From NCBI GenBank assembly GCA_934474225.1, contig CAKSLU010000006.1, forward strand, positions 1-64,000: a stretch of 64,000 nucleotides of DNA. Direction: 5' to 3'. Numbering within the stretch: position 1 is the stretch's first letter; every line of letters starts with the position of its first letter. Below, piece by piece: positions 16,608 through 25,157 of this stretch. Source of the stretch: an uncultured Eubacteriales bacterium (lineage in GTDB: Bacteria > Bacillota > Clostridia > Oscillospirales > CAG-272). A program made the translations under genes and the position numbers. A model generated the notes under the pieces. It ran no database searches, was not told the origin of the DNA, and saw only the letters and a program-made list of their open reading frames with translations.

Positions 16608-17687
16608 ATGATTGAAAAGCTGGAAAAAGCCGAGGCGCGCTTTGTCAAACTGGAGGAGAGCCTGGCAGACCCCGAAGTTTACAAGGAGCAGGAGACCTAT
16701 GCCGCGCTGATGAAGGAGCGCAAGGTACTCGCCCCCATCATCGAAAAATACCGCGCCTACAAGGCGGCGGTCGCCGCGCGCGACGGCGCAGCCGAGCTGC
16801 GGGACGATGCCGCGCAGGACAGCGAGCTGCGCGAGTTGGCGGCGGCGGAGTTTGCCGACGAGGCGAAGAAGTGCGAGGCGCTGCACGAGGAGCTGAAAAT
16901 CCTGCTGCTGCCCAAGGATGAAAACGACGACAAAAATGTCATCGTCGAGATCCGCCAGGGCACGGGCGGCGAGGAGGCGGCGCTGTTTGCCGCCGTGCTC
17001 TACCGCATGTACACCATGTACGCAGCAGCGAGAGGTTTCAAAACCGAGCGCATCGACGCAAACGAGACCGAACTCGGCGGCTTTAAGGAAATCAGCTTTA
17101 TGGTGGAGGGCGAGGGCGCGTATTCCCGCCTGAAATTCGAGAGCGGCGTGCACCGCGTGCAGCGCGTGCCCGAGACCGAGGCGCAGGGGCGCATCCAGAC
17201 CTCGACGGCAACCGTCGCGGTGCTGCCCGAGGTTGAGGATGTGGAGATTTCCATCAACCCCGCCGACCTCAAAATCGAGACCTGCAAGTCGAGCGGCGCG
17301 GGCGGGCAGCATGTCAACAAGACCGAGAGCGCCATCCGCATCATCCACATCCCCACCGGCATTGTAGTGGAGTGCCAGGAGGAGCGCAGCCAGTTCAAAA
17401 ACCGCGACAAGGCGATGAAGATGCTGCGCACCAAGCTCTACGACATGGAGCGCACCAAGCAGACCGAGGCAATTGCCTCGGCGCGCAAGAGCCAGGTCGG
17501 CACGGGTGACCGCAGCGAACGCATCCGCACCTACAACTACCCGCAGGGGCGCGTGACCGACCACCGCATCGGGCTGACGCTCTACTCGCTTGAGAGTTTT
17601 CTGAGCGGCGATCTCGACGAAATGATTGACGCGCTGATTACCGCCGACACGGCGGAAAAGCTGAAGGGCGCGGAGGACGATGCATAA
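16608..17687 (+). CDS. prfA: Peptide chain release factor 1
   Basis: 359 residues. It recognises UAA/UAG and triggers peptide release on the ribosome. GGQ motif in SSGAGGQHVNKTESAIR (about 230-240). The usual PrfC-like N-terminal coiled coil and the RTYNYPQGRVTDHRI tail are present. GGAG eight bases before ATG. The stop abuts the next start directly (TAAATG). No prmC methylase gene is beside it, although that pairing is common in Firmicutes. Confidence 0.95.
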   Translation: MIEKLEKAEARFVKLEESLADPEVYKEQETYAALMKERKVLAPIIEKYRAYKAAVAARDGAAELRDDAAQDSELRELAAAEFADEAKKCEALHEELKILLLPKDENDDKNVIVEIRQGTGGEEAALFAAVLYRMYTMYAAARGFKTERIDANETELGGFKEISFMVEGEGAYSRLKFESGVHRVQRVPETEAQGRIQTSTATVAVLPEVEDVEISINPADLKIETCKSSGAGGQHVNKTESAIRIIHIPTGIVVECQEERSQFKNRDKAMKMLRTKLYDMERTKQTEAIASARKSQVGTGDRSERIRTYNYPQGRVTDHRIGLTLYSLESFLSGDLDEMIDALITADTAEKLKGAEDDA

Positions 17688-18710
17688 ATGACCACCGAGT
17701 TTATCACCACAGACAAAATCAACGACGAGACCCTTGCCCGCGCGGGTGAAATCATCCGCCGCGGCGGCCTGGTCGTCTTCCCCACCGAGACGGTCTACGG
17801 CCTCGGGGCAAACGCGCTTGACGCCGAGGCGGCAAAGAAGGTCTACGCCGCCAAGGGCAGACCGTCCGACAACCCGCTCATCACGCACATCGCGACCCCC
17901 GAGGACGCAGACAAATACGCCGTGACGAACGAGACCTACAGGCGTCTCGCGCGCGCGTTTATGCCCGGCCCCCTGACCGTGATTCTGCCGAAGCGGGACT
18001 GCATTCCGCTTGCAACGACCGGCGGGCTTGACAGCGTGGGCATCCGCTGCCCCGAAAACCAAATTGCAAGGCGGCTGATTGCGGCGGCGGGCGTGCCGAT
18101 TGCCGCGCCGAGCGCCAACCTCTCGGGCAAGCCGTCGCCCACGCGCGCCGAGCATGTGCGCTACGACCTCGACGGCAAGGTGGATATGATTCTCGACGGC
18201 GGCGACTGTACCGTCGGCGTGGAATCCACCATTGTCAAGGTGGACGGCGACAGGCTCACCCTGCTCCGCCCCGGCGGCATCACGCTCGACATGCTGCGCG
18301 CTCTCTTTGACGACGTTTCGGTGGCCGAAGCGGTCACGGGCAAGCTGCCCGAGGGCGTGCGCCCCCTCTCCCCCGGCATGAAGTACCGCCACTATGCGCC
18401 GTCGGCGCCGCTGTACCTGGTCGGCGGCGACGACCAAAAACGGCGCGCCTATTTTTCCGCGGCGGACGCGGACACGCTGCTCCTCGTCTTCGACGAGGAG
18501 GTCGGGCTGTTCCCGACGCACCGCGTTATCCCGATCGGCGGTGAGGATGACATCGCGGCGCAGGTCAAGCGGCTGTTTGCCGCCCTGCGCGAGGCCGACG
18601 CCGCGGGCGCAAAGAAAATTCTTGCGCCGCTGCCCGCCGAGACCGGGCTGTCGCTGGCGCTCTACAACCGCATGATCCGCGCCGCGGCGCACAACATCAT
18701 CGCACTGTGA
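17688..18710 (+). CDS. sua5: L-threonylcarbamoyladenylate synthase (Sua5 type)
   Basis: 340 residues: YrdC-like catalytic domain (about 10-200; GGLVVFPTETVYGLG, KGRPSDNPLITHI, SANLSGKPSPT) plus the C-terminal Sua5 domain after a linker with LSPGMKYRHYAP. It makes threonylcarbamoyl-AMP from threonine, bicarbonate and ATP for t6A at position 37 of ANN-decoding tRNAs. The ATG follows the prfA stop immediately; GGAGG lies 11 bases upstream inside prfA. It overlaps the next gene by GTGA. Confidence 0.93.
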   Translation: MTTEFITTDKINDETLARAGEIIRRGGLVVFPTETVYGLGANALDAEAAKKVYAAKGRPSDNPLITHIATPEDADKYAVTNETYRRLARAFMPGPLTVILPKRDCIPLATTGGLDSVGIRCPENQIARRLIAAAGVPIAAPSANLSGKPSPTRAEHVRYDLDGKVDMILDGGDCTVGVESTIVKVDGDRLTLLRPGGITLDMLRALFDDVSVAEAVTGKLPEGVRPLSPGMKYRHYAPSAPLYLVGGDDQKRRAYFSAADADTLLLVFDEEVGLFPTHRVIPIGGEDDIAAQVKRLFAALREADAAGAKKILAPLPAETGLSLALYNRMIRAAAHNIIAL

Positions 18711-19456
18711 GCATCACCGAAAACGACCGCCTGCGCTTTGCTTCCGCCGTCTCGGCGGCCGAAGCGCGTGTGCACGCCGCCGGCGGCATCGGCACACTCG
18801 GCGAGCGCACGCTGCACGCGGCGCTCAAGCTCTACTACGAGCCGGACACCGACCTCCACGAGGTCGGCGTGGGGCGCTATGTCGCCGACATCAAGAGCGA
18901 CGGCGGCATCATCGAGATTCAGACGCGGCGCTTTGCATCGCTTGCAAAAAAGCTGGACGCATTTCTGCCCGAGGGGCCGGTCACCGTGGTCTACCCGCTT
19001 GCCGCGAAAAAGTGGATTGCGATGCTTGATCCCGAGACCGGCACGCTCGGCGAAAAGCGGAAAAGTCCCAAAAAGGAGACCCCGCTCGACGCGCTGTGGG
19101 AGTTTTCCTTCATCCTGCCGCACCTCGGCGACGCGAACCTCACGGTTCGCCTGCCGATGCTCGAGGTGCTGGAATTCCGACGGCGCGGCGGCAGGCGGTG
19201 GCGAAATTCCACCACGCGGCTCGAACGGCTGCCGCTCGATCTCCTCGACGAAGCGGTGCTCCGCACCAAGGACGACTACCGCGCGCTGCTGCCCCCGGGC
19301 CTGCCCCCTGTTTTCACGGCGGCAGACTTCAAGGCGGCGGCAAAACGAAGCAATCATTTCACGCAGAAGGCACTGAAAACGCTCTGCGCGCTCGGCGTCG
19401 CCGAGCGCTGCGGCAAGGTGCGGAATGCGTACCTATACCAAAGAAGTGAGGACTGA
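18707..19456 (+). CDS. Uncharacterised protein with PD-(D/E)XK-like motif
   Basis: 249 residues, not assigned to a named family. The N-terminal third has Glu34 (GERTLHAALK), then YVADIKSDGGIIEIQTRRF with Asp61 and Glu70-x-Gln72, the order E...D...ExQ seen in PD-(D/E)XK nucleases. The rest is mixed, with a basic stretch (RRRGGRRWRNSTTRL) and a C-terminal part that reads like a winged helix (FTQKALKTLCALGVAERCGK). The GTG start overlaps the sua5 stop as GTGA. It sits between sua5 and parC, so a nucleic-acid role is plausible but unproven. Confidence 0.6.
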   Translation: MSITENDRLRFASAVSAAEARVHAAGGIGTLGERTLHAALKLYYEPDTDLHEVGVGRYVADIKSDGGIIEIQTRRFASLAKKLDAFLPEGPVTVVYPLAAKKWIAMLDPETGTLGEKRKSPKKETPLDALWEFSFILPHLGDANLTVRLPMLEVLEFRRRGGRRWRNSTTRLERLPLDLLDEAVLRTKDDYRALLPPGLPPVFTAADFKAAAKRSNHFTQKALKTLCALGVAERCGKVRNAYLYQRSED

Positions 19457-19458
19457 AA

Positions 19459-21663
19459 ATGGCCAAGGCAAAAGCAAAGAACCTCGACCGCGACCGGCGC
19501 GCGACCGAACCCGCCGCCCCCGCGACACCCCAGCTCATCACCGACGTCATCGAGCAGAACTACATGCCCTATACCATGAGCGTCATCATCTCGCGCGCCA
19601 TTCCCGAGATCGACGGCTTCAAGCCCGCGCACCGCAAGCTGCTCTACACCATGTACAAGATGGGGCTGCTCACGGGACAGCGCACCAAGAGCGCCAATAT
19701 CGTCGGCCAGACGATGAAGCTGAATCCGCACGGCGACGCCGCCATCTACGAGACGATGGTGCGCCTCACGCGCGGCAACGAGGCGCTGCTGCACCCCTTT
19801 GTCGATTCCAAGGGAAGCTTCGGCAAGCAGTACAGCCGCGACATGGCCTACGCCGCCTCGCGTTACACCGAGGCCAAGCTCGACCCGTTCTGCGCCGAGA
19901 TCTTCCGCGGCGTGGACAAGGACGCGGTGGACATGGTGCCGAACTACGACAACTCCACCACCGAGCCGACGCTCTTACCGACCTCGTTTCCCAACATTCT
20001 GGTCTCGCCCAACATGGGCATTGCCGTCGGCATGGCCTCCTCCATCTGCTCGTTCAACCTCGGCGAGGTCTGCGACGCGACGATTGCTCTGCTCCGCCAT
20101 CCGAACACCACCACGGACACGCTGATGGACATCATCAAGGCGCCCGACTTCCCCGGCGGTGCATACATCATCTACAACCGCGAGGCCATGCGCCGCGTGT
20201 TTGAGACCGGGCGCGGCCCCTTGCGGATGCGCGCGCGCTATTCCTACGATAAGGACGCCAACTGCATCGACGTGACGCAGATCCCCTACTCCACCTCGAT
20301 CGAGGCGATCATCGCCAAGATCACCGACGCGGTCAAGAGCGGCAAGATCAAGGACATCACCGACGTGCGCGACGAGATCGACCTCTCGGGCTTCAAGCTG
20401 ACCATCGACCTGCGCCGCGGCACCGACCCCGACAAGCTGATGACCAAGCTCTACAAGCTGACGCCGCTGGAGGACGCATTCGACTGCAACTTCAACGTGC
20501 TGATCGACGGCGCGCCGCGCCAGCTCGGTGTTGCGGACATCCTGCGCGAATGGATCCGCTTCCGCATGGGCTGCCTGCGCCGCGAGCTCGGCTTCGACCT
20601 CGGCAAAAAGAAGGAAAAGCTGCATCTGCTGCTCGGCCTCGGCAAGATTCTGCTCGACATCGACCGCGCCATCGCGATCGTGCGCGGCACGGCCAAGGAG
20701 AGCGAGGTCGTACCCAACCTGATGCAGGCCTTCAACCTCGACGAGATCCAGGCCGAGTACATCGCCGAGATCAAGCTGCGCCACCTCAACCGCGAGTACA
20801 TCATGGAGCGCATCAAGGAGATCGAGAACCTCAAGGCCGAGATTGCCGACCTCGAGGCGACCATCGGCGACGACCTCAGGGTCAAGGCCGAGATCGTAAA
20901 GCAGCTCACCGAAATCAAGAAAAAGTACGCGAAGCCGCGCAAGACCCAGCTCATCGGCGACGACGAGATCGAGGTCGCCACGGCGGACGACTTTGTGGAG
21001 AACTACAACGCCAAGCTGATCCTCACCCACGACGGCTACTTCAAGAAGATCACGCTGGTCTCGCTGCGCGGCAGCGACGAGCAGAAGCTCAAAGAGGGCG
21101 ACCGCATCACGCACACGATCGACTGCGACAACACCGCCGAGGTGCTGTTTGTCACCGACCGCTGCCAGATGTACAAGGCGCGCGTGCGCGACTTTGACCC
21201 GGTCAAGGCGTCGGCGCTGGGCGACTTCCTGCCCGCCAAGCTCGGCATGGGCGACGGCGAGCGTCCGATTGCAATGCTGCTCTTACGCGAAGGGCTTGAG
21301 AAGTGCAACATGATTTACATCTTTGCAAACGGCAAGGGTGTGCGCGTCAGCCTGTCGGCATACCAGCTCTCCAGCGCGCGCAAGAAGTTCTCGGGCGTAT
21401 ATTCGTCCGCGTCGCCGATTGTCGCCGCGATTCTCGAGGACGCGCCGAAGGATGTCATCCTTGTGTCCAGCCAGAACAAGGCGATCACCATCAAGAGCGC
21501 GCTTATCCCGGAGAAATCCACGCGCACGGCGGGCGGCGTGACGCTGTTTACGCTGAAAGCGGGCGTGGCGGTCGTCTACGCGGACGAAACCGAAAAGTCC
21601 ATCTACCCCGACCCGCAGAATTACCGCAAAATCAAAATTCCGGCGACCGGTTCGGCGCTGTAA
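19459..21663 (+). CDS. parC: Type IIA topoisomerase A subunit (ParC/GyrA family)
   Basis: 734 residues. The breakage-reunion domain begins LITDVIEQNYMPYTMSVI, with the catalytic tyrosine Tyr136 in AASRYTEAKL preceded by Arg, a coiled-coil tower (about 440-500), and a shortened C-terminal beta-propeller (about 510-730). It cuts and reseals DNA together with an ATPase subunit. At the quinolone-contact site it reads PHGDAAIYET (Asp93-Ala94), with alanine where GyrA/ParC normally have serine. No parE/gyrB neighbour lies in the window. GAGG seven bases before the ATG. ParC versus GyrA is judged from the divergent sequence, not proven. Confidence 0.85.
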   Translation: MAKAKAKNLDRDRRATEPAAPATPQLITDVIEQNYMPYTMSVIISRAIPEIDGFKPAHRKLLYTMYKMGLLTGQRTKSANIVGQTMKLNPHGDAAIYETMVRLTRGNEALLHPFVDSKGSFGKQYSRDMAYAASRYTEAKLDPFCAEIFRGVDKDAVDMVPNYDNSTTEPTLLPTSFPNILVSPNMGIAVGMASSICSFNLGEVCDATIALLRHPNTTTDTLMDIIKAPDFPGGAYIIYNREAMRRVFETGRGPLRMRARYSYDKDANCIDVTQIPYSTSIEAIIAKITDAVKSGKIKDITDVRDEIDLSGFKLTIDLRRGTDPDKLMTKLYKLTPLEDAFDCNFNVLIDGAPRQLGVADILREWIRFRMGCLRRELGFDLGKKKEKLHLLLGLGKILLDIDRAIAIVRGTAKESEVVPNLMQAFNLDEIQAEYIAEIKLRHLNREYIMERIKEIENLKAEIADLEATIGDDLRVKAEIVKQLTEIKKKYAKPRKTQLIGDDEIEVATADDFVENYNAKLILTHDGYFKKITLVSLRGSDEQKLKEGDRITHTIDCDNTAEVLFVTDRCQMYKARVRDFDPVKASALGDFLPAKLGMGDGERPIAMLLLREGLEKCNMIYIFANGKGVRVSLSAYQLSSARKKFSGVYSSASPIVAAILEDAPKDVILVSSQNKAITIKSALIPEKSTRTAGGVTLFTLKAGVAVVYADETEKSIYPDPQNYRKIKIPATGSAL

Positions 21664-21678
21664 AGAAGGAGTCCAGAC

Positions 21679-22449
21679 ATGAAAATTGCTATCGTTACCG
21701 GCGCGTCCTCCGGCATGGGGCGCGAATTTGTCTATGCGCTTGACCGCGAGGGGAAATATGAGGAAATTTGGGTGATTGCGCGCCGCCTCGACCGGCTGGA
21801 ATCGCTGAAGACCGAGTGCAAGACCCCGATTCGCCCGATTGCGCTCGACCTCGGCAAAGCCGAGAGCTTTGACACCTACCGCGCGCTGCTCGATGCCGAA
21901 AAGCCGGACGTCTCGGTGCTGGTCAACTGCGCGGGCTTCGGCAAATTCGGCACCTATGCCGAGATTCCGACCGAGGTTGCCTGCGAGATGATCGACCTCA
22001 ACTGCAAGGCGCTCGTCCGCTCGACCGAATACACCCTGCCCTACATGCAGGCGGGCGCGCACATCGTTGAGCTGGATTCGCTCTCCTCTTTCCAGCCCGT
22101 GCCCTACATCGGCGTCTACGGCGCGACCAAGGCGTTTGTCCTCAGCTATTCCCGCGCGCTGAATGTGGAGCTGCGCCCGCGCGGCATCAAGGTGATGGCA
22201 GTCTGCCCCGGCTGGGTGCGCACCGACTTCTTTGACCGCGCCAAGACCGACTGCACAAACGCCGTGACCTACTTTAACAAGATGTATGAGGCAAAGGATG
22301 TGGTCGCCACCGCGATGCGCGACCTGTACAAGCCGAAGAAGGATGTCTCGATTCACGGTTTCCCGGTGCGCGCACAGGTGCTTCTCGTCAAGCTGCTACC
22401 TCACCGCTTTGTGATGCGCACCTGGATGAAGCAGCAAAAGCATTTATAA
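21679..22449 (+). CDS. Short-chain dehydrogenase/reductase
   Basis: 256 residues, classical Rossmann SDR: TGASSGMGRE cofactor loop (about 7-16), NCAGFG (about 88-93), catalytic Ser-Tyr-Lys in LDSLSSFQPVPYIGVYGATKAF, and CPGWVRTDFF. NAD(P)-dependent oxidation/reduction of an unknown substrate. AAGGAG before the ATG, 15 bases after parC, so probably the last gene of that transcript. The C-terminal extension resembles SDRs acting on lipids (inference). Confidence 0.85.
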   Translation: MKIAIVTGASSGMGREFVYALDREGKYEEIWVIARRLDRLESLKTECKTPIRPIALDLGKAESFDTYRALLDAEKPDVSVLVNCAGFGKFGTYAEIPTEVACEMIDLNCKALVRSTEYTLPYMQAGAHIVELDSLSSFQPVPYIGVYGATKAFVLSYSRALNVELRPRGIKVMAVCPGWVRTDFFDRAKTDCTNAVTYFNKMYEAKDVVATAMRDLYKPKKDVSIHGFPVRAQVLLVKLLPHRFVMRTWMKQQKHL

Positions 22450-22477
22450 AAAGATAGAAGATAGAAAAATAAAAAAT

Positions 22478-22511
22478 GCGGGGGAACTTTCGTGTACGAA
22501 AGTTCCCCCGC
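22478..22511. terminator. GC-rich hairpin after SDR gene
   Basis: Perfect 15-bp inverted repeat GCGGGGGAACTTTCG...CGAAAGTTCCCCCGC with TGTA loop, in the first part of the 490-base gene-free stretch 22450-22942. No T-run on the plus side, so its termination role is uncertain. Confidence 0.55.
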
Positions 22512-22600
22512 GCCCCTTCAAAGGACTTTGAAGAGGGGGTGTGATGAAAGTTATGCAACTCTGTAGGGGCGACTGCCGCGATTTTGCAGGGGGCATATTC

Positions 22601-22815
22601 GGCTCCCCTGTGCAAGGGGTAAGCTGTACGAGACGCGATGCGTCTCGCGGAGTTTTTCTTCGTCGGCTGAACACCGACGATTTCGCGATGCGAAACCAAA
22701 AAACATCCTGGCGAACACGCCTGAGGGGTTGTTTTCTGCTTTTTCAATCATTGTTTGCAATGTAACAATCCCTCCGTCATGCTGCGCATGACACCTCCCT
22801 TTACACAAGGGAGGC
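22601..22815. repeat. Dispersed palindromic element, copy A (long form)
   Basis: Begins with GGCTCCCCTGTGCAAGGGG and ends with CTCCCTTTACACAAGGGAGG. Inside are TGAGGGGTTGTT, AACAATCCCTCCGTC and several small hairpins (for example GAGACGC...GCGTCTC). A second copy at 52524-52679 keeps the ends and the core but has different inner hairpins. The two ends are complementary to each other, so the whole folds as one large stem. The rest of 22450-22942 holds hairpins and no credible gene. Confidence 0.7.
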
Positions 22816-22889
22816 TTGGTGAGAAAGCCAACTCTCTCCCGCCGCGCGCCGCATGCCACACCTTTTTTCAAAAGTTTTTTGAGGGATTC

Positions 22890-22921
22890 AAAGGGGACTT
22901 TTTTACAAAAAAGTCCCCTTT
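22890..22921 (-). terminator. Hairpin terminator after murE-like gene
   Basis: 15-bp perfect inverted repeat AAAGGGGACTTTTTT/AAAAAAGTCCCCTTT with a 2-base loop; U-rich within the stem. Confidence 0.6.
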
Positions 22922-22942
22922 GTCGTTCCTATTCAACTCTTC

Positions 22943-24424
22943 CTATTCAACTTTCGCGAGCGCGCACGCTGCAGCGGTCTCCTCAATCAGCCGCCGCTCG
23001 GAGAACGGCAGTTTGCCGCCGCGCACAAGCTGATACTGCTCGTGCCCCTTGCCGGCAAACAGCACAATGTCGCCCGCCCCGGCATGCTCCACGGCATAGC
23101 GCACCGCCTCGGCGCGGTCCGGAATCGTCTCGCATGGAATCTCGCGCACAAACGCCGCATGGATGGCATCGCAAATGACGCGCGGGTCCTCAAAATCCGG
23201 GTTGTCCGCCGTGAGGATCGCCGCGTCCGCATACTCGCTGACCGCTTTGCCAAGCTCGGCGCGCCGCCCCTCGGTGCGCCCGCCGACCGAGCCGAGCACG
23301 CAGACAAGCCGCCGCGGCGCATAGGCGCGCAGCGTGGTCAGCGCGCTCTCAAGGCTCAGCCCGTTGTGCGCGTAATCCAGGATAAACACGGCGTCGAGCG
23401 GCGTTTTCACAATTTCAAAGCGCCCGCGCACAAAGGTGTGTTCAAGCGTCGCCGCCGAAGCCTCCGCCGGGATGCCGTACAGGTGCGCAAGCGCAACGGC
23501 GCAGAGCGCATTGTGCACGCTGAACGCGCCCGGCATCGGCAGCCGCACGCGGCAGCGCTCGCCGAAATGCGTCAGCGTAAACTCCACGCCAAGCTCGCCC
23601 GCCGCGCAAAACGGCGTGATGTCCGCCGCGCGGAAATCGCCCGCGCCCACGCCAAAACTGCTGCAAAGCGCGCCGCAGCCGTCGAGCATATAGGCGGTCT
23701 CGGGGTCGTCGGCATTGCCGACGGCAAAGGTCGCGCCGTAATCGGTGAACAGTTTCTTCTTGGAGTCGCGGTAGTGCTCGAAAGTCGGGTGCTCAAACCC
23801 GCCGATGTGGTCGGGCGCAAGATTGGTGAACGCGACCGCGTCAAACGGAATGCCGTACACGCGGCCGAGATACAGCGCCTGCGAGGAAACCTCCAGCACG
23901 ACGGCACGGCAGCCCGCGCGGCGCATCAAATCAAAATAATAGTGCAGTTCCAGGCTCTCCGGCGTGGTGTTCTTCGTGTCAAAATGATTGCCCATGAAGT
24001 CCACACCGTTGGAGCCGATATAGCCCGCGGGCATCCCGTTTTCGGAGAGGATTGCCGCCAGCATCAGCGCCGTTGTGGTCTTACCCTTCGTGCCGGTGAT
24101 GCCGATGACGGTCAAATCCCGCGCCGGGAAGCCGTAAAACGCGGCGCTGACCTGCGCCAGCGCGCGGCGCGTATCGTTTGTGTAGACAATGACGGCATCG
24201 TCCGGCAGCGTGAGCGCCGCCTCGGCTAAAAACGCGCGGCAGCCCGCCGCATAGGCGCGCTGCGCAAAGGCGTGCCCGTCCCCCGTGAAGCCGCGGATGC
24301 AGACAAACAGCGTCTCGGGCACGGCGGCACGCGAATCATAGACCACGCGCTCGATGTTTTCGTCGCCGCCCACCGTCTGCCGCACGGCGACACCGGCGGC
24401 GGCAATCAATTCGGACAGCAGCAT
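22943..24424 (-). CDS. murE: MurE-like UDP-MurNAc-tripeptide ligase, non-DAP signature
   Basis: 493 residues with the three Mur-ligase domains: N-terminal substrate domain, ATPase domain with GTKGKTTT (111-118), carbamylated-lysine region HYRDSKKKLF (about 218-226), DYAHN (350-354), and a C-terminal domain. MurE adds the third stem residue to UDP-MurNAc-L-Ala-D-Glu. The specificity loop reads DNPD (407-410), whereas meso-diaminopimelate enzymes have DNPR, whose Arg holds the DAP carboxylate. This points to a different third residue such as L-Lys or ornithine (inference). ATG 24424 overlaps the racemase stop (TGATG); GGGAGG upstream. Last gene of the asnB operon. Confidence 0.85.
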   Translation of the reverse strand: MLLSELIAAAGVAVRQTVGGDENIERVVYDSRAAVPETLFVCIRGFTGDGHAFAQRAYAAGCRAFLAEAALTLPDDAVIVYTNDTRRALAQVSAAFYGFPARDLTVIGITGTKGKTTTALMLAAILSENGMPAGYIGSNGVDFMGNHFDTKNTTPESLELHYYFDLMRRAGCRAVVLEVSSQALYLGRVYGIPFDAVAFTNLAPDHIGGFEHPTFEHYRDSKKKLFTDYGATFAVGNADDPETAYMLDGCGALCSSFGVGAGDFRAADITPFCAAGELGVEFTLTHFGERCRVRLPMPGAFSVHNALCAVALAHLYGIPAEASAATLEHTFVRGRFEIVKTPLDAVFILDYAHNGLSLESALTTLRAYAPRRLVCVLGSVGGRTEGRRAELGKAVSEYADAAILTADNPDFEDPRVICDAIHAAFVREIPCETIPDRAEAVRYAVEHAGAGDIVLFAGKGHEQYQLVRGGKLPFSERRLIEETAAACALAKVE

Positions 24425-25143
24425 CAGATGCCTCCCTCCGCCAAGCAGAGTTCCTTGCCGCACGCCAGCACCGTGGCGCGCGCCAGCGCGTCAACCGAAT
24501 CCACAAAGCGGCTGCCGAGGTGGTAATCCCGCTCGAGCAGCGAAAGCTCGGTGCAGCCGAGGACGAGGTAGTCACAGCCGTCGTCCAGCATGCGGTTTGC
24601 CACACGGTAAAACGCCCGCATATCGGGGCGCTTGCCGCATTTGATCTCCTGATAGATAATGGCGGTGATCACCGCCTGCTCCTCCGGCGTGGGCGCGACG
24701 CATTCGATGCCGTGCGCCGCTGCCGCCGCGGGATATGTCCCCGCCGCGATGGTGCCCGCAGTGGCAAGCAGTCCGATTTTGCGCGCCCCCTTGGCTGCCA
24801 CCAGCTTCAGCGTCTCCTCGATGATGTTGAGCATCGGAATCTGCACGCTGCCCGCCACGGCGTCGTAAAAATAATGCGCGGTGTTGCAGGGCATGGCAAT
24901 CACCTCCGCGCCCGCGCGCTCGAGAATCTTTGCGCTCTCGATCATGCGCGGCGTGGGGTCGGCTGTACCCTTGCCGAGGATGAAATCCGTGCGGTCGGGC
25001 GTGTCGGCAAGCCCTGCGAGAATCACATTGATGTGTTCCTGGTCGCAGGATGCCTTCGTCAGCGCGGTGACCTTTTCATAGAAGTAGACCCCCGCCATCG
25101 GACCAAGTCCGCCGAGAATGCCGAGCGTCTTTGCCTTTTCCAT
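24424..25143 (-). CDS. racD: Aspartate/glutamate racemase family protein
   Basis: 239 residues. GILGGLGPMAG at the N-terminus and both catalytic cysteines are visible: Cys86 in MPCNTAH and Cys197 in LGCTELSLL, the pattern of aspartate racemase rather than MurI glutamate racemase. It interconverts L- and D-aspartate without cofactor. Start ATG 25143: AGGAGGG upstream; longer reading frames run into the ATP-grasp gene. It sits 14 bases after the D-aspartate-ligase-like gene and overlaps murE, so it probably supplies D-Asp to that ligase. Confidence 0.85.
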   Translation of the reverse strand: MEKAKTLGILGGLGPMAGVYFYEKVTALTKASCDQEHINVILAGLADTPDRTDFILGKGTADPTPRMIESAKILERAGAEVIAMPCNTAHYFYDAVAGSVQIPMLNIIEETLKLVAAKGARKIGLLATAGTIAAGTYPAAAAAHGIECVAPTPEEQAVITAIIYQEIKCGKRPDMRAFYRVANRMLDDGCDYLVLGCTELSLLERDYHLGSRFVDSVDALARATVLACGKELCLAEGGI

Positions 25144-25157
25144 GCGGTAATCCCTCC

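Noticed and set aside
16602..18692. Minus-strand open frame of 696 codons
   Set aside because: Antisense to prfA and sua5, both certain by motif.
22551..22871. Small ORFs inside the dispersed repeat (both strands)
   Set aside because: They translate hairpins of the repeat; similar peptides appear at the other repeat copy only because the DNA is repeated.
24424..25143. MurI glutamate racemase
   Set aside because: The GLGPMAG start, MPCNTAH and LGCTEL pattern and the neighbours fit the aspartate-racemase group better.
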